Source: an uncultured Lachnoclostridium sp.
GTDB taxonomy: Bacteria > Bacillota > Clostridia > Lachnospirales > Lachnospiraceae
DNA: 64,000 bases
Assembly (NCBI GenBank): GCA_946415315.1
Contig: CAMKRZ010000002.1
Location: 1 to 64,000 of the forward strand
Direction of reading: 5' to 3'
Part shown: one piece after another, positions 56,314-64,000 of the stretch
Position numbering within the stretch: the stretch's first letter is position 1
How the letters are laid out: every line of letters begins with the position of its first letter
Notes under the pieces: model-generated
Databases searched by the model: none
The model's input: only the letters and a program-made list of their open reading frames with translations
Told to the model about the DNA's origin: nothing
Program-made: the position numbers and the translations under genes

Positions 56314-58062
56314 TCAGAAACGATACCCTTTCACCTCAACCTCAATACTCACGCGGTCCTGAAAGACATTTTCCCGCGCGGTATAGAGAATTGTCATGCG
56401 GGATGTCCCGCGTCCGTACATCGTATTGTCCGTCTCGTCGTCTCCGAATTTCTCCCGGAATTCTGTGAGAAATCCTGCGGCGTCGTCAAAAAGCATGCCT
56501 TTCAGTTCCGTTCCCTGTTCGTCGCGAAGCCGCAACGAGAGGAACTGTCCTTCGCTGCCCACGCGCCGGATACCGGTCACCGTAACATTTCGCAGTGCAA
56601 ACAAAGGCTCACTGTTGCCCTTTCCGAACGGTCCCATCATCGCGATCTCCTCGATGACCGCATGACTGAGCTGCGAGAAGGGAACTTCCAGGTCGATTCT
56701 TCGGCCTCTGCGAAGGCTTGCGTTCTGCAGGCGGAACTCCTCCGCCATCCGCTGTCGCATCTCCTCCAGCCGGTCACGTTCGATGGTCAGACCGGCCGCC
56801 ATGGGATGACCGCCGTATTTGACGAACAGATCCGAGTGCGCATTCAGCGCGTCGATCATGGAAAATGACTCCGTGCTCCGCCCGGACCCCTTCAACATGC
56901 CTTCCGTCCCCGCAGCGTCTGTCAACAGAAATGTCGGGCGGTTCCATGCCTCGCGTACTTTTCCGCACACGATCCCCGCGATGCTCTCATGACATCCGGG
57001 AAGATACAGCACCAGCACCGGCTCGTCGGTATTTCGGGCAACCTGCTCATCCGCGAGTCGAATGGCTTCCTTCGTGTAAAAATCCGACTGCTCGCGACGT
57101 CTGCGGTTTACTTTCACCATGCGTTCCGCATACTCCCTGCGGAGATCCGCGTCGTGAGTTAAGAGAAGTTCGACTCCGGGATCTGCCGTTTCCAGGCGTC
57201 CGAGAGCATTGATACAGGGGCCGAGCACGAAGCCGAAGGCGTATGCCCTCACCGGCTCCTGCATGCCATTTGCCTCAAACAAAGCCCGCAGACCGGCATT
57301 CCACTCGCGCACCGGCTTCGTCATCCCTTTCCGAACGATATCACGAGCGATCCCGTTCAGTTCCATCACATCACAGAGCGTGGCAAGCGCAAGGATCTCC
57401 GTCATACTGTCGCAAAAACCGTCCATCCGCTCCGTCGCCAGCAGCGCATTCGCAAGCAGTCCTGCGACGACAGCTCCGCAGACATTGTCATACCTCTCCG
57501 ATCCATCGGCAAGCTTCGGATCGACCGTGCAATCCGTCTCCGGCAAATGCTCCTGCGGATCGTGATGATCGGTGACGACAACCCGCATCCCCAGTTCCTT
57601 CGCAAGCGCGCACTGGCTCACTGCGGCAATTCCGTTGTCCACCGTAACGATCGTGCGGACGCCGTCTGCCTTAGCCTGCCGCACCATCTCATCCGAGAGG
57701 CCGTAACCATCCGCAACGCGGTCCGGAATACGATAGTCCGCATCGGCACCGAGCATGCGAAGCGCTGTAATCATCAGGTATGTGCCGGTCACACCGTCCA
57801 CATCGTAGTCGCCGAACACGCGAAACCGGCCTCCCTCAGTGAGCGCCTCGCGCATTACGCGGACAAACTCGTCCGTTCCCGATAACCGCGGCCAGGCGAT
57901 CCTCTCATCGCCGTACAGATACGAAGCAACCTGCTCCGAAGTTCGGAACCCGCGGCTCCACAAAATGCGTGCCGTGATGTTGGTGATCCCGAACCGATTC
58001 ATCAATTCCGTCACATCGCCGGAGCGCCATGCCGTCATCCAGTCCTCTTCATATCGTCGCAT
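56314..58062 (-). CDS. recJ: Single-stranded-DNA exonuclease RecJ
   Basis: RecJ is a 5'-3' exonuclease of recombination and mismatch repair. The 582-residue DHH-family protein has FGDYDVDGVTGTY, VTVDNGIA, VTDHHDPQ and the DHHA1 part with YGGHPMAAGL. The start has AGAGG upstream. Its position after secDF is conserved in Firmicutes. Confidence 0.95.
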   Translation of the reverse strand: MRRYEEDWMTAWRSGDVTELMNRFGITNITARILWSRGFRTSEQVASYLYGDERIAWPRLSGTDEFVRVMREALTEGGRFRVFGDYDVDGVTGTYLMITALRMLGADADYRIPDRVADGYGLSDEMVRQAKADGVRTIVTVDNGIAAVSQCALAKELGMRVVVTDHHDPQEHLPETDCTVDPKLADGSERYDNVCGAVVAGLLANALLATERMDGFCDSMTEILALATLCDVMELNGIARDIVRKGMTKPVREWNAGLRALFEANGMQEPVRAYAFGFVLGPCINALGRLETADPGVELLLTHDADLRREYAERMVKVNRRRREQSDFYTKEAIRLADEQVARNTDEPVLVLYLPGCHESIAGIVCGKVREAWNRPTFLLTDAAGTEGMLKGSGRSTESFSMIDALNAHSDLFVKYGGHPMAAGLTIERDRLEEMRQRMAEEFRLQNASLRRGRRIDLEVPFSQLSHAVIEEIAMMGPFGKGNSEPLFALRNVTVTGIRRVGSEGQFLSLRLRDEQGTELKGMLFDDAAGFLTEFREKFGDDETDNTMYGRGTSRMTILYTARENVFQDRVSIEVEVKGYRF

Positions 58063-58116
58063 AACTACCTCTATACAACTTCTGCCGGACAGTAATGCCC
58101 GGCAGAGTAAAAATGC

Positions 58117-60363
58117 TTACGCGTGTTCCTTCTTCATGCTTCTGGTCTTAAAGAAGTACCAGAGCGAACCTGCGATACAGACGGAGGAATATCCGCCGCA
58201 CAGAATACCGACTGCCATCGGAATCGCAAAAATACGCACCGACTCCACTCCGAGGATGATCAGCATGACAACCGTGATCAGCGTTGTCACGGAAGTATGA
58301 ATGCTTCGCGTGAACGTTTCCGTGATGCTTCGGTTGACGACATCGGCAAGCGTATCTTTCTTGGTCATCATACCGAGATTCTCGCGCAGACGGTCGAAAA
58401 TGACGATCGTCGCGTTAATACTGTAACCGACGATGGTCAGCATACATGCGATGAAACTCGTGTCGACCGTGATCCGAGCAAGCGCATACAGGCACAATAC
58501 CACAAGGATATCATGGATCAGCGCGAGCACGGAACTTGCCGCAAATGCCATGTTCGAGAACCGGATCAGGATGTAGATCAGCATACAAACGGTAGCCACT
58601 GCAACCGCGATGAACGCGTTGGTCTTCATCTCACCGGAGATCGTACCGCTGATGGTCTCCGTCTCAATGTCCGATTCGCTGATGGAATAGGTGCTCATCA
58701 ACGCCTTCTTGAGCGTGTCAAGCGTCTCCTCGTCGAGCGACTTGGTTTTCAAGACAAGCACTTCACGGCCTTCCACCGCGGATACGGTAGCATTTTCCCC
58801 GATCTTATCCGCGACAAACTTCTCCATATCACCGTTCGTAGGCGCATTGCCGTTGAACGTGACCTGAACGGAAGTGCCTCCTACAAAGTCGAGACCGTAG
58901 TTGAGTGCGTCTCCTGTCGTGGACTTGTTCACAATCAGCATGACAATGCAGAGAGCAATGATGGAACCGGAGATCAGCAGGTACTTCTTCCAGTTCTGAA
59001 TGATGCGCATCGGCTTCTTCTCTTTCGCCTCGCCGTACGCGCTGACATTGTCGATTCCGACATAGTAAAATGCCTTCATGATGAAGTAGGTTACGACAAA
59101 CGCCGTGAACATCGAAACGAGAATACCGATGCCGAGCGTTGTCGCAAAGCCCTTGATCACGCCGCTTCCGCGGAAGTACAGCACGATCGCTGCGATCAGC
59201 GTCGTAACGTTGCCGTCGATGATCGCGCTGAGAGCCTTGCGGTAACCGATCTTGACAGAGGACCGAACCGTCTTGCCGGTCGCCAGTTCCTCTCGTATTC
59301 GCGTGAATATGATGACGTTCGCGTCAACCGCCATACCAACGGAAAGTATGATACCCGCGATACCGGGCAGCGTAAGCGTCACATCGAACGTCAGCAGCAT
59401 CACAAGCATCAGTCCGAGATAGGTGATCAGACTCAGGCTTGCTGCAAAACCGGGCACGCGGTAGAAAATGATCATGTAAAGGCATACAAGAACAAAGCCG
59501 ATCGCACCGGCGATCAGACTGGTCTTGAGCGCGCGGCTTCCGAGCGTAGCACCGACCACATTGGACCGCAGCGATTCAATCTCGATCGGCAGAGCACCGA
59601 TCCGGATGACCGTTGCGAGGGATTTCGCATCCTCAAGCGACATGTTGCCGCCGGAGATCGTCGCATTGCCACCGGAGATCGTCTTTCTGACTCCGGGCGC
59701 GCTATATACAACATTGTCGTAAATGATCGCAATAATATTCTGAAGGGAGTTCTCTGCGTACTGCGCGCACTTCTGTGTAGCAGTCTCAAACTTCTTGCTT
59801 CCCTCCTCGTTGAGCGTCAGCTGAACCAGGTATTCGATCGCGCCGGACTCCTTCTGGTTCGTCATGGCATCCGCGCCTGCGACATCCGCACCGTCGATCA
59901 CCACGCAATTCGCAGCAATGATCTCCTCCATGGTACGAGCAAGCACATAATTCCCGCTTGAATCCTTCTTAATATTCTCGTTGCCTTCGGAATCTACGGC
60001 ATAAACAAAATATATGTTGCCGGCATTGCCGAGCGTGTTAAAGACTTTCTCCGCGTCATCCTCGCCCGGGATATCCACGTTAATCCTTCGTTTTCCTTCC
60101 AGATATACACGGGACTCTGTACTCAACGCAGTCGCACGCTTCTCCAGCTTCGTCTGAAGGTCACCCATTTCCTCCGACGTAGGATCTTCCTTAACGGTCT
60201 GATAGGTAACACTGACACCGCCTGCGAGATCCAGACCGAGTTTCACGTCCGTCAGCCCGGGAATGTTGTCGTTGGTATAACCGAAATAACCCCAGAGGGC
60301 GATCGCTGCAATGATCAGACCAAGCCCGATCAGCATCAGTATACCTTTCGTCTTTTCTTTCAT
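58117..60363 (-). CDS. secDF: Fused SecD-SecF protein-export membrane protein
   Basis: SecDF uses the ion gradient to pull exported proteins across the membrane. The 748-residue protein joins SecD (GLDLAGGVSVTYQ, the P1 domain, six membrane segments) and SecF (LDFVGGTSVQVTF near 490, six membrane segments). Twelve segments in one chain is normal for Bacillus-type SecDF. AAGGAAGG lies upstream of the ATG. A short TGCGCC/GGCGCA hairpin (60391-60406) occurs in the leader. Confidence 0.96.
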   Translation of the reverse strand: MKEKTKGILMLIGLGLIIAAIALWGYFGYTNDNIPGLTDVKLGLDLAGGVSVTYQTVKEDPTSEEMGDLQTKLEKRATALSTESRVYLEGKRRINVDIPGEDDAEKVFNTLGNAGNIYFVYAVDSEGNENIKKDSSGNYVLARTMEEIIAANCVVIDGADVAGADAMTNQKESGAIEYLVQLTLNEEGSKKFETATQKCAQYAENSLQNIIAIIYDNVVYSAPGVRKTISGGNATISGGNMSLEDAKSLATVIRIGALPIEIESLRSNVVGATLGSRALKTSLIAGAIGFVLVCLYMIIFYRVPGFAASLSLITYLGLMLVMLLTFDVTLTLPGIAGIILSVGMAVDANVIIFTRIREELATGKTVRSSVKIGYRKALSAIIDGNVTTLIAAIVLYFRGSGVIKGFATTLGIGILVSMFTAFVVTYFIMKAFYYVGIDNVSAYGEAKEKKPMRIIQNWKKYLLISGSIIALCIVMLIVNKSTTGDALNYGLDFVGGTSVQVTFNGNAPTNGDMEKFVADKIGENATVSAVEGREVLVLKTKSLDEETLDTLKKALMSTYSISESDIETETISGTISGEMKTNAFIAVAVATVCMLIYILIRFSNMAFAASSVLALIHDILVVLCLYALARITVDTSFIACMLTIVGYSINATIVIFDRLRENLGMMTKKDTLADVVNRSITETFTRSIHTSVTTLITVVMLIILGVESVRIFAIPMAVGILCGGYSSVCIAGSLWYFFKTRSMKKEHA

Positions 60364-60419
60364 AATCAGCCTTCCTTACAACTTCGGATTTGCGCCTTCG
60401 GGCGCACACACTGCAAGGG

Positions 60420-60448
60420 ATTATAGCACATCTTTTACGGAAATGAAA
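60420..60448 (-). promoter_or_regulatory. Promoter of secDF
   Basis: TGCTATAAT (hexamer 60420-60425, extended -10) has a weak TTTCAT (60443-60448) 17 bp upstream on the minus strand. Confidence 0.6.
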
Positions 60449-60508
60449 CAAAAACATAACAGAAAACAGAAGGAAATTCGGAAAATGAATCACCGGTTAA
60501 AAAACTTG

Positions 60509-60537
60509 TTGCGTTTGTTGTATGACTGTGATATGAT
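60509..60537 (+). promoter_or_regulatory. Promoter of degV
   Basis: TTGCGT (60509-60514) and TATGAT (60532-60537) are 17 bp apart, about 65 bases upstream of degV. Confidence 0.5.
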
Positions 60538-60602
60538 ACCGATGTGGTTTTCATTTCTACGTTACATGACTTTCAATCTTATGATACCTATGGAGGATAC
60601 TC

Positions 60603-61472
60603 ATGAGTGACTATGTGATCAGCACAGACTCAACCTGCGACCTTCCTTACTCGTTCCTGAACGAACACGATGTATTGATACATGCCCTGGAATATACGGA
60701 CGGCACAACGACCAACGAAGACGGCCCCTCTACCGACCTTCAGCAGTTCTATCAGAACATGCGCAACGGCATTCAGTACATGACCAACGCCTCAAATCCG
60801 GTCAGGATCACGAAGACGTTCCGTTCAGTACTCGACGATGGTAAGGATATCCTTCACATCGGTTTTTCCTCCGGGTTGAGCAGTTCCTTCAACAATGCTG
60901 CGATTGTCGCCAATGACCTCGCCGAGGAGTATCCCGATCGCAAGATCATTGCTCTCGACTCTCTTGCCGCCTCCATGGGACAGGGACTTCTCGTATATTA
61001 TGCATGCAAGAAGAAAGAGGAAGGCGCCTCCATCGACGAAGTAGCAGACTGGCTGAAGGAAAATTTCCTACACGCCTGCCATCAGTTCACGGTAGACGAC
61101 CTCAAGTATCTCATGCGCGGCGGTCGTGTCAGCAAAGTTTCCTGGCTGCTCGGCACGCTGATCAACATCAAGCCGGTTTTGCATGTCGATGACGAAGGAC
61201 ATCTAATCCCGGTGGCGAAAGTCCGCGGACGCAAGAAATCACTGACCACTCTCGTGGATAACATGGAAGCGACGATGGGTAGTTATCGTGACAAAAACGA
61301 AGTGATCCTCATCTCCCACTGCGATTGCTATGAGGATGCTAAGTTTGTCGGCGACCTCATTACGGAGCGTTTTGGCTTTACAAACATCGTTTATAACTAC
61401 ATTAATACCGTGATCGGTTCCCACAGCGGGCCCGGTACCGTCGCCCTGTTCTTCCTCGGTGACAAACGATAA
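60603..61472 (+). CDS. DegV family fatty-acid-binding protein
   Basis: The 289-residue protein has the DegV fold: STDSTCDLPYSF at the start, TNASNPVRITKTF, GFSSGLSSSFNNA, DSLAASMGQGLLVYYA and SHSGPGTVALFF at the end. DegV/FakB proteins bind fatty acids, and FakB presents them to a kinase (FakA); no fakA is nearby. GGAGG supports the start. A bidirectional terminator follows. Confidence 0.93.
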   Translation: MSDYVISTDSTCDLPYSFLNEHDVLIHALEYTDGTTTNEDGPSTDLQQFYQNMRNGIQYMTNASNPVRITKTFRSVLDDGKDILHIGFSSGLSSSFNNAAIVANDLAEEYPDRKIIALDSLAASMGQGLLVYYACKKKEEGASIDEVADWLKENFLHACHQFTVDDLKYLMRGGRVSKVSWLLGTLINIKPVLHVDDEGHLIPVAKVRGRKKSLTTLVDNMEATMGSYRDKNEVILISHCDCYEDAKFVGDLITERFGFTNIVYNYINTVIGSHSGPGTVALFFLGDKR

Positions 61473-61505
61473 TACACAGATTAAACTGTTCTTTTTCTTC
61501 TTTCA

Positions 61506-61539
61506 CAAAGACGAGCGCCGTAAAAGGCGCTCGTCTTTG
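61506..61539. terminator. Bidirectional terminator after degV
   Basis: CAAAGACGAGCGCC pairs perfectly with GGCGCTCGTCTTTG around a six-base loop, with T-rich flanks to the right. Confidence 0.88.
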
Positions 61540-61615
61540 TTTATCGGTTCATGAAATCACAGTTTATTCGTCATCTTACCGATGCGAACCTGCTTTCTGT
61601 CTGCTCTTCAGCTGC

Positions 61616-62203
61616 TTATGCCCAGGGATCCTGTGCCGCAGGGGTACGGATGTCAGCCAGAAGTCCGTAGAAACTGTCGGAGAAGACAAACCACTCACCG
61701 GTCGACGGCTTTGTGCGAAGCGTAAGCGGTCTCGGAGAATCAGCTCCGCCGGACTGCAGGAACAGTCTCAGGTAACCCTCGCTGAAATTATCGCGGCTGT
61801 AAGGATTCTCCGCAACGGTGATCGTATAAGGCGAACTCGGCATATAATTGTTGTCCGGCGTAGCACCCTTGAAGTACGAGCGAGGCTTATATTCCTTGTT
61901 ATCACGGAAACGATCCTTGATGAACGAGATATCGCCGGGCGTAAGCGGCGACGGTCCCTTCAGGAAATTCATCATCTCGATGGATGTGTTCTGGTCCGTA
62001 GGGAAAATGCAAAGTGCGCATACGCAAAGTGCTGCTACTGCAAACGGATTCTTCAGATCCGCGTACGGAAGAGCCTTCATCTCCGCAAGAGAAGTCGGAA
62101 TATCAACGAACGTGATATCCTTCTTCGGGTTTGTCTCCTGTGCGGAACTCGAGGTCCCGAGCGCGTCGGTAACTGTCTTTTTCAAATTGTCAAAAAAACC
62201 CAT
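61616..62203 (-). CDS. DUF6935-like hypothetical protein
   Basis: The 195-residue soluble protein begins MGFFDNLKKTV and has SLAEMKALPYADLKNPFA, an internal Cys-rich segment CVCALC, YKPRSYFKGATPDNNY and a C-terminal RTPAAQDPWA, the pattern I associate with DUF6935 proteins of Clostridia. AAAGGAG is about 10 bases upstream. Function unknown. Confidence 0.75.
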   Translation of the reverse strand: MGFFDNLKKTVTDALGTSSSAQETNPKKDITFVDIPTSLAEMKALPYADLKNPFAVAALCVCALCIFPTDQNTSIEMMNFLKGPSPLTPGDISFIKDRFRDNKEYKPRSYFKGATPDNNYMPSSPYTITVAENPYSRDNFSEGYLRLFLQSGGADSPRPLTLRTKPSTGEWFVFSDSFYGLLADIRTPAAQDPWA

Positions 62204-62302
62204 GCTGGATGTTCTCCTTTCCTCGTATCTTTTCGATACAACAGGATTTTACCATAACGCAGCGGATTATGCAACCTTTCCGGTCAAAAAAGTTAACTGT
62301 AT

Positions 62303-63487
62303 TTACTTTTCATCATTCCAGTGATTCTGATCTCTCCATTCCAGCACCTCGCGAGGAACATATCTGCGTCGCATCATATGTTCGGCGATCAGTGCGCAGT
62401 CGTTGCCGATCTCGCGATGTTCATACCGGATCAGCCAGTCGACAATATACTGAATTCCGAGAATCGTTTTTCGCTCCGTGACTCCATTTTCACGCATACC
62501 GTACTCTGCCGCTGCGATTGCCTCCCGCCCGATCCGCATGTCCGTCTCATTTTTCCACTTTACATAGTCATCATCCGCTTCGACCCGATAGCTACCGCTG
62601 CGACAACGTTCTGCAGCGAACCCGTTTTCCCACGTAAACCGTATCGGCGGTTCTCCTGCAAATGTCGAGCGGTACTCTCCCTCCGCCTCTGCAACATCAG
62701 CGACAACCCCCGTGTTGTCCGCCCAGCGGTTTCGGAAGAAATCTCGTCCGGTTTCAACCTGTGTTCTCCGCGCGTAAAACAGATCGAGGTAATCCAATCC
62801 ACGACCGTCCGAAAGATAGTTCTGAAGTAATCTTGTCATCTCCACATAGCAAAAACGCGAAAAATGATTCGGCAAACACTGATAAATTCGCGTCAGAAGC
62901 GATTCTGTATCTCCCCCTCTTCCGAAAAAAACGAAAAAACATTTGTTGATCAGAGATCGATATCGTTCATAGAAATCGTTGAAGCTCTCGGTATTTACAG
63001 GTAGGCACACGACAACTACCTCTGCACGGTCAAGCATTTCAATGGTCGTGTCGTTGTTGCCTGCCTCCAGATTGAGATAGATATCATCATACTGGCTTTC
63101 CAGGTAGTCGATCTGCTGGTCCAGTACCTCGTGCATCATGAACCGATACGAATCCTCATACAGGCTTTGATCCATTGGCATAAACATCAGTCCGTTTCCG
63201 TCAGCCGGAATGACGGAATCTTTTCGAAACACTCGCCCCATTTCGCTGCAGACATGACGCGCATAGATCTCTCCTGCCTTATAATACACCGCACTCCCGC
63301 GCCTTGCGCCTCGCCGGACGGAATCGTACCGGCTCCCCAACATGTGATACCCCAGATTATGCGTATGCAGATAATTCTCAACGCCGACGATCGTACACGG
63401 ATATTTCCTGCAGCACATCCCACCGACCAGTGTCAGCATCTGAGCGGTCTCCTCCCGGTAATGCGGAGACCAGAAAACGATCAGCAT
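62303..63487 (-). CDS. ParA/MinD-like protein with degenerate nucleotide site
   Basis: The 394-residue protein resembles a ParA/MinD/CpaE fold: it starts MLIVFWSPHYREETAQM, where a P-loop GGxGKT would be expected, and has YDDIYLNLEAGNNDTTIEMLDRAEVVVVCLP, like the Walker B/aD-x-viv segment. The Walker A lysines are absent, so ATP binding is doubtful. The C-terminal 120 residues are helical. AGGAGG eight bases upstream fixes the start. Confidence 0.65.
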   Translation of the reverse strand: MLIVFWSPHYREETAQMLTLVGGMCCRKYPCTIVGVENYLHTHNLGYHMLGSRYDSVRRGARRGSAVYYKAGEIYARHVCSEMGRVFRKDSVIPADGNGLMFMPMDQSLYEDSYRFMMHEVLDQQIDYLESQYDDIYLNLEAGNNDTTIEMLDRAEVVVVCLPVNTESFNDFYERYRSLINKCFFVFFGRGGDTESLLTRIYQCLPNHFSRFCYVEMTRLLQNYLSDGRGLDYLDLFYARRTQVETGRDFFRNRWADNTGVVADVAEAEGEYRSTFAGEPPIRFTWENGFAAERCRSGSYRVEADDDYVKWKNETDMRIGREAIAAAEYGMRENGVTERKTILGIQYIVDWLIRYEHREIGNDCALIAEHMMRRRYVPREVLEWRDQNHWNDEK

Positions 63488-64000
63488 TCCGTTATCCTCC
63501 TTCCTTGTACGCCATCACTCCTCCGGCCGGGTCTCCGGTTCCCGGGATTGATCTCACACTCCTGGATCGACACTTATTGGAAAGAGCATGGCTGTTTTGT
63601 TTGTGCACCGATTATATCAATCGCACATTCCGTGTTGCAAGCAAAACAAAACCTCACCCTGGAAACAGCACCAAAACCGGCTTGTGAAACATGACGAAAG
63701 CGGCACTTTATCCTGTCGCAAAACGCAAAACCGTCGATTGCGTCCGCAAATACAGAAAAAAGTGCCGTTGTTCAAAACAGACAATATTCGGATACTGTTT
63801 TCGTGATTGTGTATAATCGGAAGCTTATCCGTGCACTCCGAAAAGATGAAAGAAAATATTGCAAAAACATTGGAAAATTCAAACAGGCATCAATGCATCG
63901 CAAATCGGGTCAGTCGAAGTCAATGCCGCAAGTTTCGAATTGCGGAACCGTTTGTCATCGGAAACATCCTTTCCGAACCATTCCGGAACCGTCACTGCCA
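63488..64000. other. Stretch without a recognised gene
   Basis: These 513 bases lie upstream of the ParA-like gene. Short open frames on the plus strand have no ribosome binding site and no recognisable product. A TATAAT occurs on the plus strand near 63824 without a good -35. Nothing else was identified; a gene may start beyond the window. Confidence 0.4.

Overview
The window looks like a chromosomal segment of an anaerobic, moderate-GC Clostridia bacterium, most likely Lachnospiraceae-like. The evidence is a FabK-type enoyl reductase with no FabI, the dgt-dnaG-rpoD-trmK order, secDF next to recJ, QueH, LuxS, DegV, LemA/DUF3137, strong AGGAGG ribosome binding sites and sigma-A promoters. No phage, IS element, CRISPR array or rRNA was seen.

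Layout. 0-1.4 kb: a membrane protein and tmRNA (ssrA). 1.4-6.9 kb: a leftward fatty-acid operon (acpP, a fabK-fabG gene fusion, fabF, fabZ, an acyl-CoA ligase), divergent from a MerR-family regulator. The shared promoter region carries a 15-nt palindrome inside a 19-bp spacer. 7.9-14.1 kb: an F-type ATP synthase operon (atpB-E-F-A-G-D-C) with no atpH; instead the alpha subunit carries the C-terminal part of delta at its N-terminus. 14.2-14.5 kb: RNase P RNA. 14.6-22.2 kb: dgt-dnaG-rpoD-trmK, a TGS-domain nucleoside kinase and a membrane protein. 22.4-25.7 kb (rightward): an FHA-SEDS (FtsW/RodA) fusion and a class B penicillin-binding protein. 25.8-28.4 kb: lemA and two DUF3137 paralogues. 28.6-31.6 kb: queH, hisC and a class I aminotransferase. 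31.7-34.3 kb (rightward): an AAA+ protein and a small partner. 34.4-42.0 kb: large accessory proteins (a sigma factor with a long C-terminal extension, a lipoprotein with an HExxH motif, a MORN-repeat protein). 42.2 kb: tRNA-Thr. 42.3-49.8 kb: an FtsX-type ABC exporter with a lipoprotein, a 2-hydroxyacid dehydrogenase, a zinc-ribbon protein and another lipoprotein. 50-60.4 kb: luxS, leuS, pyrF, pyrC, thiN, recJ, secDF. 60.6-63.5 kb: degV, a DUF6935-like protein and a degenerate ParA/MinD-like protein. 63.5-64 kb: no gene recognised.

The strongest signal not explained by genes is an exact octamer, GGAAAATG (CATTTTCC on the other strand). I counted 43 copies by hand against about 2 expected. 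They are spread over the whole window, in coding and non-coding DNA, in all reading frames and on both strands. This distribution resembles DNA-uptake sequences more than Chi or codon bias. The most notable protein observations are the delta-alpha ATP synthase fusion, the FabK-FabG fusion and the MerR-style control of fatty-acid synthesis.
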